64,000 nt of DNA, from positions 2,540,473 to 2,604,472 of the forward strand of contig CP075528.1 of assembly GCA_025808875.1 (NCBI GenBank), read 5' to 3'. How positions within the stretch are numbered: the stretch's first letter is position 1; every line of letters begins with the position of its first letter. The stretch is from Enhydrobacter sp. Its GTDB lineage: Bacteria > Pseudomonadota > Alphaproteobacteria > Reyranellales > Reyranellaceae. Below, in pieces: positions 56,997 through 64,000 of this stretch. The position numbers and the translations under genes are program-made. Below the pieces are notes generated by a model. That model was not told the DNA's origin. It saw only the letters and a list, made by a program, of their open reading frames with translations, and did not search any database.

Positions 56997-57983
56997 CTAC
57001 TTCTTCAGCAGTCCTGCTTCCCTGTAGTACCGCTCCGCGCCGGGGTGGTAGGGCATGTCGAAGTTCTGCGCCATCTCCGCCGGCGTGATGCCCTGCATCG
57101 CCTTGACGACGCTTGCGAACTCACTGCGGCCTTCGACGATTGCCTTGGTGATCTTGTAGACGACGTCCGCCGACGTCGCCGACGAGGCGGTCAGAACCGT
57201 GGGCGACTGGAATGTCGGCACGTCCGCCGCGATGCCCTGATCCTTGTAGGTGTCGCCCTTCACCGTGAACTGGACGAAGCCCGCGTTTATCTTCTTCAGC
57301 TCGGCGAGTTCGGCCGCGCTCACCGGAATCATGCGCAGCTTCATCGCGGAGCCGAGGTCGAGCACGAACGAGGCAGGCACGACCGTGAACCATCCCGCCG
57401 CGACCGCCTGCCTGTTCTTCATGGCATCGGCGTTCGAGGAAACCGGCCCGTAGCTCTTCGGCCCGAGGTCATTCAGCGTCATGCCGTTTACCTTGAGCAG
57501 ATACTCCCAGCCCGCGGCGAGGCTGGTATTGCCGCGCGCCGGCAGCGCCACCGGCTTGCCCTTGAGATCCTTGATGCTCTTGATGTCGCTGTCGGCCGGA
57601 ACGACGAGCTGCCAGACGTTGGGGTAGAAGTTGGCGACGTAGAGTGCCTTGTCGGTCGGCTTGCCGGCGAACTGCCCGGTCCCGGTGCGCGCCTCGGCCA
57701 TGACAGTCGTCATCGACCAGCCGATATCGGCCTTGTCGGTGCGCATCTTCTCCATGTTGACTAGCGCCGCGCCCGGCTCGACCTGCACGTTCAGGTCGGC
57801 GTTGGCCTTGTTGATGACCTGCGAAACGGCGGCCGCGAGCGGCGTCCAGCTGCCACCAGTCGGGCCGGCGGTGAAGATCACTTCCTTCTTCTGCTGAGCC
57901 TGGGCCACGCCGGCGACTGCGAGCACGGCCGCAGCGCCGACAAACGTCAACGCACGCCTACGCATTGCGATGCAATTGGACAT
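56997..57983 (-). CDS. TAXI family TRAP transporter solute-binding protein
   Basis: Periplasmic receptor of 328 residues. The signal peptide is [45 protein letters not shown] and the [20 protein letters not shown] segment match TAXI (TRAP-associated extracytoplasmic immunogenic) proteins, and [17 protein letters not shown] follows. The ATG at 57983 has a strong AGGGAGG; a longer start at 58064 was rejected. It is upstream of the permease in one operon and divergent from the enoyl-CoA hydratase gene, sharing a 181-bp control region. Confidence 0.93.
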   Translation of the reverse strand: MSNCIAMRRRALTFVGAAAVLAVAGVAQAQQKKEVIFTAGPTGGSWTPLAAAVSQVINKANADLNVQVEPGAALVNMEKMRTDKADIGWSMTTVMAEARTGTGQFAGKPTDKALYVANFYPNVWQLVVPADSDIKSIKDLKGKPVALPARGNTSLAAGWEYLLKVNGMTLNDLGPKSYGPVSSNADAMKNRQAVAAGWFTVVPASFVLDLGSAMKLRMIPVSAAELAELKKINAGFVQFTVKGDTYKDQGIAADVPTFQSPTVLTASSATSADVVYKITKAIVEGRSEFASVVKAMQGITPAEMAQNFDMPYHPGAERYYREAGLLKK

Positions 57984-58164
57984 TGAGGTCCTCCCTGAAG
58001 AGCTGCGCTTGTCTCGTTGCTCGATCGTTGCTGAGCCCGCAGCCGTTGGTTTGCTGGTTAGCACAACGACGTTAGCTGCCGCGCGCCAAAACTGTCAACA
58101 TGGGAGGCGGCGTCTGGAGTTGGCATGCTGCAAGCGATACCGTGGCCTCAGTGGAGGAAGCCGC

Positions 58165-58977
58165 ATGTCCGACTGGCAGAAGAAGTATCAGCGCCTGGTA
58201 TTCGACCGCCCGCATCCCAAGGTGCTGCGCGTCACGATGAACCGCCCGGAGAAATACAACGCCACGGATGCGATCATGCATACCGAGCTGGTCAATGTGT
58301 GGCGCGACATCGACGGTGACGACACCGTCAACTGCGTGATCATCCAGGGCGCCGGCGGCAAGGTGTTCTCGGCCGGCGGCGACTTCGACCTGATCGAGAA
58401 CAACATGAAGGACTTCAACGCGCTGCTTCGCACCTGGAAGGAGGCGCGCGACATCGTCTACAACGTCATCAATTGCTCCAAGCCCATCGTCTCGACCATG
58501 CGTGGCCCCGCGGTCGGCGCAGGCCTGGTCGCCGGCATCCTGGCCGACGTCTCCATCGCTTCGAAGAAGGCCCGCATCATCGACGGCCACACCCGGCTCG
58601 GTGTCGCCGCCGGCGACCATGCCGTGATCGTGTGGCCCCTGCTCTGCGGCATGGCGAAGGCGAAGTATTATCTGCTGCTCTGCGAAGCAGTCGACGGGGA
58701 GGAAGCCGAGCGCATTGGCCTGGTCTCGATGTGCGTCGAGGACGAGCAGCTCGAAGCCAAGGGCCTCGAGGTCGCCACCAAGCTCGCCGAGGGCGCGCAA
58801 ACCTCGATCCGCTTCACCAAGTACGCGCTCAACAACTGGCTGCGCATGATGGGCCCGTCGTTCGACGCCTCGACGGCACTCGAGATGCTGGGTTTCATGG
58901 GGCCCGAGGTGAAGGAAGGGCTCGCCTCGCACCTCGAGAAGCGCAAGCCCAAGTTCGACCCCTATTCTCCACTCTGA
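58165..58977 (+). CDS. Enoyl-CoA hydratase/isomerase family protein
   Basis: Crotonase-fold protein of 270 residues. [16 protein letters not shown] opens the family; [15 protein letters not shown] is the first oxyanion-hole loop; [22 protein letters not shown] is the second. The catalytic Glu positions are not clearly kept: [15 protein letters not shown] has Gly/His where hydratases often have Glu. GGAGGAAG precedes the ATG at 58165. It is co-directional with a BadH-like SDR 10 bp downstream and probably part of a CoA-thioester degradation pathway. Confidence 0.9.
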   Translation: MSDWQKKYQRLVFDRPHPKVLRVTMNRPEKYNATDAIMHTELVNVWRDIDGDDTVNCVIIQGAGGKVFSAGGDFDLIENNMKDFNALLRTWKEARDIVYNVINCSKPIVSTMRGPAVGAGLVAGILADVSIASKKARIIDGHTRLGVAAGDHAVIVWPLLCGMAKAKYYLLLCEAVDGEEAERIGLVSMCVEDEQLEAKGLEVATKLAEGAQTSIRFTKYALNNWLRMMGPSFDASTALEMLGFMGPEVKEGLASHLEKRKPKFDPYSPL

Positions 58978-58987
58978 GGGCCCGGCC

Positions 58988-59740
58988 ATGCACGGATTGG
59001 AAGGCCGCAACGTCATCGTCACCGGCGGCGGCGGCGCTATCGGCGGCGCCATCTGCCGGCGCTTCGCGGGTTACCGCGCGCGGGTCGGCGTATTCGACAA
59101 GAACCTCGACGCAGCGCGGAAGGTCGCCGACGAGATCGCGGGCTTCGTCTCGGGCGTCGACATCACGGACTACGACGCCGTCGGTCGGGAGGTCGCCCGC
59201 TTCGAGCGCGAGGTCGGCCCGACCGACGTGCTGGTGAACAACGCCGGCTGGGACAAGTTCGTCAATTTCGTCGACACCACGCCCGACCTGTGGGACCAGG
59301 TCATCGCCATCAACCTGCGCGGCCCGCTCAACATGAGCCACTTCGTGCTGAAGGGCATGGTGGCGCGCGGCAAGGGCCGGGTAGTCAACATCGCCTCCGA
59401 CGCCGGCCGTGTCGGCTCCTCGCAGGAGGCGGTCTACTCGGCCTGCAAGGGCGGCATCATCGCCTTCACCAAGACGGTGGCGCGCGAGGTCGCACGCAAG
59501 GGCATCACGCTCAACACGGTCTGCCCCGGACCGACGGACACCCCCCTCCTCGCCGCCGTCGCCGGTGACGACGAGCGCGGCCAGAAAGTCCGTGCCGCGC
59601 TGGTCGGCGCCATCCCCATGAAGCGCGTCGGCCAGCCCGAGGACATTCCCGGTGCCGTCTGCTTCCTCGCGAGCGACGACGCCGGCTTCATCACCGGCCA
59701 GACCCTGAGCGTGTCGGGCGGCCTCACCATGCACGGCTGA
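58988..59740 (+). CDS. SDR dehydrogenase, BadH-like (hydroxyacyl-CoA type)
   Basis: Classical SDR of 250 residues with TGGGGAIGGA (cofactor), NNAGWDKF, NIASDAGRVGSSQEAVYSACKGG (Ser, YxxxK) and CPGPTDTP. The NNAGWDxF stretch is reminiscent of 2-hydroxycyclohexanecarboxyl-CoA dehydrogenases (BadH). With the adjacent crotonase-fold gene and acyl-CoA dehydrogenases this suggests beta-oxidation-type steps on a cyclic or branched acid; the exact substrate is inference. Confidence 0.9.
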   Translation: MHGLEGRNVIVTGGGGAIGGAICRRFAGYRARVGVFDKNLDAARKVADEIAGFVSGVDITDYDAVGREVARFEREVGPTDVLVNNAGWDKFVNFVDTTPDLWDQVIAINLRGPLNMSHFVLKGMVARGKGRVVNIASDAGRVGSSQEAVYSACKGGIIAFTKTVAREVARKGITLNTVCPGPTDTPLLAAVAGDDERGQKVRAALVGAIPMKRVGQPEDIPGAVCFLASDDAGFITGQTLSVSGGLTMHG

Positions 59741-59799
59741 CGGAGGCCCTTTCCACGCGAAGCCGAACGCGCGAATCCGGCGCTCCCGGCCGGCCCGGG

Positions 59800-60822
59800 C
59801 TAGCCCTTGCCTGTCCCCGGCATCTTCACCGCCGCGCTGCGGCGTTCGACCATCGGCTCCTCGAAGGCGCGCGGATAGCGATGCGGCTGGGCGGAGACCT
59901 TGTTCAAGGTCTCGAGGATCTCCGCGGGGAGGCGCCAGCCGCCGGCCTGGAGGGTCTCCGAAAGCTGCGGGGTGTTGCGCGCGCCGACAATGGCCGAGGC
60001 GATGAAGGGCTGATCCATCACCCAGCGCAACGCGGTCTGGGCCGGCGACCGGCCGATCGCTTTCGCCGCATCGAGCAGCGTCTGCAGGATCTCGGCGTGG
60101 TTCGACGCGAAGAAGCGGCTCTGGAAGCCCCAGCCCTCCGACGAGCGCGTGCCCTGTACCTCGAGGCTGCCCGGTGTGTACTTGCCCGCCAGATAGCCCG
60201 AGGCGAGCGGCGACCAGGCGACGATGCCCAGCCCCTTGAGCTCGCAGGCCGGCACGATCTCTTCGTCGATGTCGCGCACGACCAGACTGTATTGCGGCTG
60301 GTAGGCGTCGAAGCGGGTCCAGCCCTTGCTGTCGCTGGTCCACAGCGCCTCCATCAGGCGCCACGCCTCGTAGTTCGAGCAGCCGGTGTAGAGCACCTTG
60401 CCCTCGCGCACGAGATCGTCGAAGGCGCGCAGCATCTCGTCGAGCGGGGTCTGGGTGTCGACGTGATGAATGAAATAGAGATCGAGATAGTCGGTCTGCA
60501 GGCGCTTCAGGATCGCCTCGGCCTGCTGCTTGATATGCAGCCGCGACATGCCCGAATCGTTCGGACGCGGTCCCATCGGATTGAAGACCTTGGAGGCGAC
60601 GATGGCGTCGTGCCGACGGCCCTTCAGTGCCTCGCCCAGCATCGTCTCCGACACGCCGCCGACATAAGAGTTGGCGGTGTCGAAGAAATTGACGCCCGCA
60701 TCGAAGGCCGCGCTCACCATGCGCGTCGCCTCGCCCTGATCGGCACCGTTGCCGAACGTCATCGTGCCGAGACAGATCTCGGAGACTTTGAGCCCGCTGC
60801 GGCCGAGATTGCGGTACTCCAC
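59800..60822 (-). CDS. Aldo/keto reductase
   Basis: TIM-barrel NADPH oxidoreductase of 340 residues of the YghZ/voltage-gated-channel-beta-like branch. NFFDTANSYVGG (catalytic Asp and Tyr), VASKVF (Lys), YFIHHVD (His) and the C-terminal VGARNTPQLSE for NADPH. It is 2 bp from the acyl-CoA dehydrogenase stop, so it is in the same operon. It may reduce an aldehyde or ketone intermediate. Confidence 0.92.
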   Translation of the reverse strand: MEYRNLGRSGLKVSEICLGTMTFGNGADQGEATRMVSAAFDAGVNFFDTANSYVGGVSETMLGEALKGRRHDAIVASKVFNPMGPRPNDSGMSRLHIKQQAEAILKRLQTDYLDLYFIHHVDTQTPLDEMLRAFDDLVREGKVLYTGCSNYEAWRLMEALWTSDSKGWTRFDAYQPQYSLVVRDIDEEIVPACELKGLGIVAWSPLASGYLAGKYTPGSLEVQGTRSSEGWGFQSRFFASNHAEILQTLLDAAKAIGRSPAQTALRWVMDQPFIASAIVGARNTPQLSETLQAGGWRLPAEILETLNKVSAQPHRYPRAFEEPMVERRSAAVKMPGTGKG

Positions 60823-60824
60823 GG

Positions 60825-62039
60825 CTAGAGTCCCAGCATCGCCTTGGCGAGCACGTTCCTTTGCACTTCAGAGGAACCGCCGTAGATCGTGGTCTTGCGC
60901 TGGTTGAAGTAGCGCGGCGAGGCGTCGTCCTCGTACTCGCCACCGACCGGCACCACGTTGCTGTCGTAGTTCCTGAGCTCGGTGAAGGGCACGCCGTACC
61001 AGCCCACCGCCTCGACCGCGAGCTCGGTGACCTTCTGGCCGACTTCGGTGCCGCGCATCTTGATGATCGAGGCCATGCTGCCCGGCGCATCGCCGGTCTT
61101 CAGGCTCGAATAGAACATCAGCTCGTTCATCTCGACGGCATCGATCTCCATCTCCAGCGCCGCCATCTTCTCGCGCCACTTGGGATCGGCCGACAGCGGC
61201 TCGCCCGAAGCGAGCTGGCTCTTCGACAGGGTCTGCAGATGGCGGAACGCCTTGCGCAGACGCGGTCCGAAGGCCTGGCCGCCGCGCTCGAACTCGAGCA
61301 GGTACTTGGCGTAGGTCCAGCCCTTGTTCTCCTCGCCGACGCGATTCTCGACCGGCACCTTCACGTCGCTGAAGAAGACCTGATTGACCTCGTGGCGCAT
61401 GGGCGTGCGCGTACCGTCGACCAGGTAGATCGGGTCGACCTTGATGCCGGGCGTTTTCATGTCGATCAGCAGGAACGAGATGCCCTCTTGCTGCTTGCCC
61501 TCGCTCGATGTGCGCACCAGGCAGAACATCCAGTCGGCCCAATGGGCGTTGGTGGTCCAGATCTTCTGGCCATTGACGACATAGTGGTCGCCGTCACGCA
61601 CCGCACGGGTGCGCAGCGACGCGAGGTCGGAGCCCGATCCAGGCTCGCTGTAGCCCTGGCACCACAGCTCCTCGGCGGCGGCGATCTTGGGCAGGAAGCG
61701 CTTCTTTTGGGCCTCGCTGCCGTACTTCATCAGGACCGGGGCCACCATCTTGATGCTGAAGGACGAGAGATAGGGCGAATCGGCGCGCGCCATCTCCATC
61801 TCGAAGATGAACTTCTGCGTCGAGTTCCAGCCCGTTCCGCCATATTCCTTCGGCCAGTTTGGGCAGAGCCAGCCCTTGCTCGCGAGCTTCTTCTGCCACT
61901 GCAGCAGCCGCTCCTTGGAGACGTGGCTCGAGCGGCTGCGCCGGCTCTCCTCCGCCACCTCGGGCGGGATGTTGGCCGTGATCCAGTCGCGCACTTCCTT
62001 CTGGAATGCGAGCTCTTCCGCGTTGAACGCCAGATCCAT
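60825..62039 (-). CDS. Acyl-CoA dehydrogenase family protein (downstream paralogue)
   Basis: FAD enzyme of 404 residues. QGYSEPGSGSDLASLRT is the FAD/substrate signature, NGQKIWTT follows, and the C-terminus has IYGGSSEVQRNVLAKAMLGL. It shares long stretches with the upstream copy, including FLLIDMKTPGIKVDP and the ENRVGEENKGWTYAKYLL region. The ATG at 62039 has AGGAAAG upstream; a longer frame to 62969 lies in the other gene. It probably pairs with its neighbour as a two-subunit dehydrogenase, though each also carries complete signatures. Confidence 0.93.
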   Translation of the reverse strand: MDLAFNAEELAFQKEVRDWITANIPPEVAEESRRSRSSHVSKERLLQWQKKLASKGWLCPNWPKEYGGTGWNSTQKFIFEMEMARADSPYLSSFSIKMVAPVLMKYGSEAQKKRFLPKIAAAEELWCQGYSEPGSGSDLASLRTRAVRDGDHYVVNGQKIWTTNAHWADWMFCLVRTSSEGKQQEGISFLLIDMKTPGIKVDPIYLVDGTRTPMRHEVNQVFFSDVKVPVENRVGEENKGWTYAKYLLEFERGGQAFGPRLRKAFRHLQTLSKSQLASGEPLSADPKWREKMAALEMEIDAVEMNELMFYSSLKTGDAPGSMASIIKMRGTEVGQKVTELAVEAVGWYGVPFTELRNYDSNVVPVGGEYEDDASPRYFNQRKTTIYGGSSEVQRNVLAKAMLGL

Positions 62040-62050
62040 TGCTGTCTTTC

Positions 62051-63262
62051 CTAAAGCCCCAGGATCGCCTTGGCCATGATGCCGCGTTGCACCTCGGACG
62101 AGCCACCGTAGATCGTCATCTTGCGGCCGTTGAAGTAGCGCGGCGCCAGAACGTCGACGCCTTCCGGCCCGATCGGCTCGACATTGGCATTCCAGGCACG
62201 CTGCTCGGGGAACGGCTGGCTGTAATAGCCCGCCGCCTCGACGGCGAACTCCTGGACCTGCTGCATCACCTCGGTGCCGCGCAGCTTGATCATCGACGAC
62301 ATGGCGCCCGGGTTCTGGCCCGAGGCGAGGCGCGAGTAGAACTCCTGCTCGAACATCTCGAGGCCGGAAATCTCGATGTCCATGCGCGCGAGCTTCTCGC
62401 GCCAGGCGACGTCGGACAGGATCGACTCCTCGCCCTCGGGCATCGCCGAGGCGAGCCGCTTGAGGCGGTCGAAGCTCGAGCGCAGGCGCGGGCTGTAGGG
62501 ATTGCCGCCGCGCTCGAACTCGAGCAGGTACTTGGCATAGGTCCAGCCCTTGTTCTCCTCGCCCACCCGGTTCTCGACCGGCACCTTCACGTCGGAGAAG
62601 AACACCGAGTTCACCTCCTGGGTGCCGGCGCGGTTGCCATCGGCGGTGATGATCGGATCGACCTTGATGCCGGGCGTCTTCATGTCGATCAGCAGGAAGG
62701 AGATGCCCTCCTGCGGCTTGCCCCCGGTCGAGGTGCGCACGAGGCAGAAGATCCAGTCCGCTGTCTGCGCCAGCGTCGTCCAGGTCTTCTGGCCGTTGAC
62801 GATGTAGTGGTCGCCCTCGCGGACCGCGCGGGTGCGGAGCGAGGCGAGATCCGAACCGGAGCCAGGCTCGGAGTAACCCTGGCACCAGATCAGGTCGGAA
62901 TTCAGCATCGGCGGCAGGTGGCGCCGTTTCTGCTCCTCGCTGCCATATTTCATGATGACGGGCGCACACATCTTGGGGCCGAACGGCGAGGTACCGGGAG
63001 CGCCGGCGCGCGCCATCTCCATCTCGAAGATGTACTTCTGGGTCGTGGTGAAACCCGGGCCGCCGAATTCCTTGGGCCAGCCCGTGCAGAGCCAGCCCTT
63101 CTTCGCCAGCCGCTTCTGCCAGTCGACCAGCCTTTCCTTCGGCAGGTAGGCGTTTCTCGCGGCCTTCAGCTCGCCGACGATCTCAGGCGTGAGATTCTCC
63201 TTCAGCCAGCCGCGGACTTCCTGCTGGAACGCGAGCTCTTCCTTGCCGAACGTCAGATCCAT
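62051..63262 (-). CDS. Acyl-CoA dehydrogenase family protein (upstream paralogue)
   Basis: FAD enzyme of 403 residues with the same motif set (GYSEPGSGSDLASLRT, NGQKTWTT, IYGGSSEVQRGIMAKAILGL). It is 11 bp ahead of its paralogue. Divergent N- and C-terminal portions versus near-identical central blocks suggest duplication followed by partial homogenisation. It is the first gene of the minus-strand operon ACAD-ACAD-AKR and divergent from the D-2-hydroxyacid dehydrogenase. Confidence 0.93.
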   Translation of the reverse strand: MDLTFGKEELAFQQEVRGWLKENLTPEIVGELKAARNAYLPKERLVDWQKRLAKKGWLCTGWPKEFGGPGFTTTQKYIFEMEMARAGAPGTSPFGPKMCAPVIMKYGSEEQKRRHLPPMLNSDLIWCQGYSEPGSGSDLASLRTRAVREGDHYIVNGQKTWTTLAQTADWIFCLVRTSTGGKPQEGISFLLIDMKTPGIKVDPIITADGNRAGTQEVNSVFFSDVKVPVENRVGEENKGWTYAKYLLEFERGGNPYSPRLRSSFDRLKRLASAMPEGEESILSDVAWREKLARMDIEISGLEMFEQEFYSRLASGQNPGAMSSMIKLRGTEVMQQVQEFAVEAAGYYSQPFPEQRAWNANVEPIGPEGVDVLAPRYFNGRKMTIYGGSSEVQRGIMAKAILGL

Positions 63263-63351
63263 TGGGTACTCCCTTCACGGGCGCGAAAGTACCGCGTCGA
63301 CCTCAAAGACGCTAGGCTACCAGTCCCCCGACTTCACCAGGAGTTTCCGGC

Positions 63352-64000
63352 GTGACCAATCGTGTGAACGTGCTGCTCTGGACCGATTCGACCGCGACCT
63401 ATCTCGACGCGATCAGGCAGGCCGGCCTCGCCGACCTGGTGAAGGTCGACCTGTTGGCGCGCAAGGACAAACCTTCGCCCGAACAGCTCGCCAACACCGA
63501 GGCACTGATGGCCGGCGGCGTGCCTCCCGGCCTGCTGCCGAGCATGAAGCGGCTGCGCTGGGTGCAGGCGATGAGCGCCGGTGTCGAAGGCTGGCTCGCC
63601 CTGCCCGACCTGCCAGCCGCCCTCACCCTCACCTGCGCGCGCGGCACCCACGCCGAGTCGATGCCGGAGAATATCCTCGGCGCGCTGCTCTACGTCGCCA
63701 AGCCCTATGCCGCAGCCGCCGAGAGCCAGAAACAGGCCAGGTGGACCCACATGGTCGCCCAGCCGCTGTCCGGGAAAACGCTCGGCATCCTGGGCCTGGG
63801 GGCAATCGGGCTCGAGGTCGCGCGCCTCGCCTCCGCCCTCGGCATGCGGGTGATCGGCACCAAGCGGCGGCCGGCGCCCGCCGCAAACGTCGAGCAGATG
63901 CTGCCGCCCGAACGCAGCGACGAACTGCTCGTCCAGTCCGATTTCGTGCTGCTGTTGCTGCCGGCTACCCCGCAGACCGAGAATTTCATCGATGCATCGC
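63352..64000 (+). CDS. D-2-hydroxyacid dehydrogenase family protein (partial, runs off the right edge)
   Basis: At least 216 residues are visible, with the C-terminus outside the window. The N-terminal substrate domain ends with RLRWVQAMSAGVEGW; MPENILGALLYVAKP starts the hinge helix, and TLGILGLGAIGLEVARLASALGM is the Rossmann NAD motif. The catalytic Arg region lies near or beyond the edge. The start is a GTG with AGGAG 9 bp upstream; another in-frame GTG at 63364 is possible. Likely a 2-oxoacid reductase. Confidence 0.88.
   Translation, partial: MTNRVNVLLWTDSTATYLDAIRQAGLADLVKVDLLARKDKPSPEQLANTEALMAGGVPPGLLPSMKRLRWVQAMSAGVEGWLALPDLPAALTLTCARGTHAESMPENILGALLYVAKPYAAAAESQKQARWTHMVAQPLSGKTLGILGLGAIGLEVARLASALGMRVIGTKRRPAPAANVEQMLPPERSDELLVQSDFVLLLLPATPQTENFIDAS

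Noticed and set aside
57970..58164. N-terminal extension of the enoyl-CoA hydratase
   Set aside because: The ATG at 58165 has GGAGGAAG upstream and matches the family start; the extension lies in the divergent control region.
60825..62969. 714-codon fused acyl-CoA dehydrogenase
   Set aside because: The first part is a frame-shifted shadow of the upstream paralogue; the real gene starts at 62039 with a ribosome site.

Overview
The window is a gene-dense, high-GC bacterial chromosome segment. It looks like an alphaproteobacterium of the Rhodospirillales/Hyphomicrobiales type; a Reyranella-like genome is a guess. Supporting signs are the gene order dusB-ntrB-ntrC-ntrY-ntrX-(D-amino acid transaminase)-hfq-hflX, an E1-beta subunit (pdhB) with an N-terminal lipoyl domain, a fused ispDF gene, and the block pdhABC-lpd-lipA next to ftsB, eno, pyrG, secG and tpiA. 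No phage, insertion sequence or CRISPR array was seen.

Layout. (1) 1-6.8 kb, accessory catabolism: a partial FrnE/DsbA-like oxidoreductase, an MFS transporter, two SDR dehydrogenases, a D-threonine aldolase/D-serine dehydratase-like PLP enzyme, a mandelate racemase-family dehydratase and an acetolactate synthase-like ThDP enzyme. (2) 7.1-10.4 kb: a secreted protein of about 20 TPR units, then a 0.7 kb gene-free stretch with 9-nt periodic repeats and a nested inverted repeat, then tRNA-Ser(UGA). (3) 10.5-18.6 kb, an all-plus housekeeping run: mltB, rlpA, a D,D-carboxypeptidase, tmk, holB, metG, tatD and a PhnP-like MBL hydrolase, followed by an unknown exported protein flanked by AT-rich DNA, and mazG. 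(4) 20.2-33.4 kb: one long minus-strand run from dusB through the nitrogen two-component systems ntrBC and ntrYX, dat, a HAD phosphatase, hfq, hflX, an orphan groES, an IMPase-family phosphatase, a NadR-like NTPase and an HSL-family esterase. (5) 33.5-42.2 kb: ispDF and pncC/cinA on plus, then a RatA/Coq10-like protein, lipA, the pyruvate dehydrogenase complex and ftsB on minus. (6) 42.2-44.3 kb: alaX, an AraC-type regulator and a small ABM-like protein, with two identical 16-nt operator-like sites placed the same distance (31 nt) before alaX and before the ABM gene. (7) 44.2-51.4 kb: eno, then a three-gene split nitrile hydratase/thiocyanate hydrolase cluster on plus and two exported proteins of unknown function, then pyrG, secG and tpiA. 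(8) 51.5-55 kb: ppiD-like and trpE. (9) 55-64 kb: a TAXI-type TRAP transporter with an added 30-residue membrane microprotein, then a CoA-thioester module (enoyl-CoA hydratase, BadH-like SDR, two tandem acyl-CoA dehydrogenases, aldo/keto reductase) and a partial D-2-hydroxyacid dehydrogenase.

How the parts work together. Regions 4, 5, 7 and 8 are a conserved core block: nitrogen sensing, RNA regulation, isoprenoid precursors, lipoate/PDH, late glycolysis, CTP and protein export. Accessory genes interrupt it at alaX-araC-ABM and at the NHase/SCNase-like cluster, which lies between eno and pyrG where many relatives carry kdsA. The left and right ends are catabolic cassettes. All functions are inferred from sequence motifs and neighbourhood; no searches could be run.
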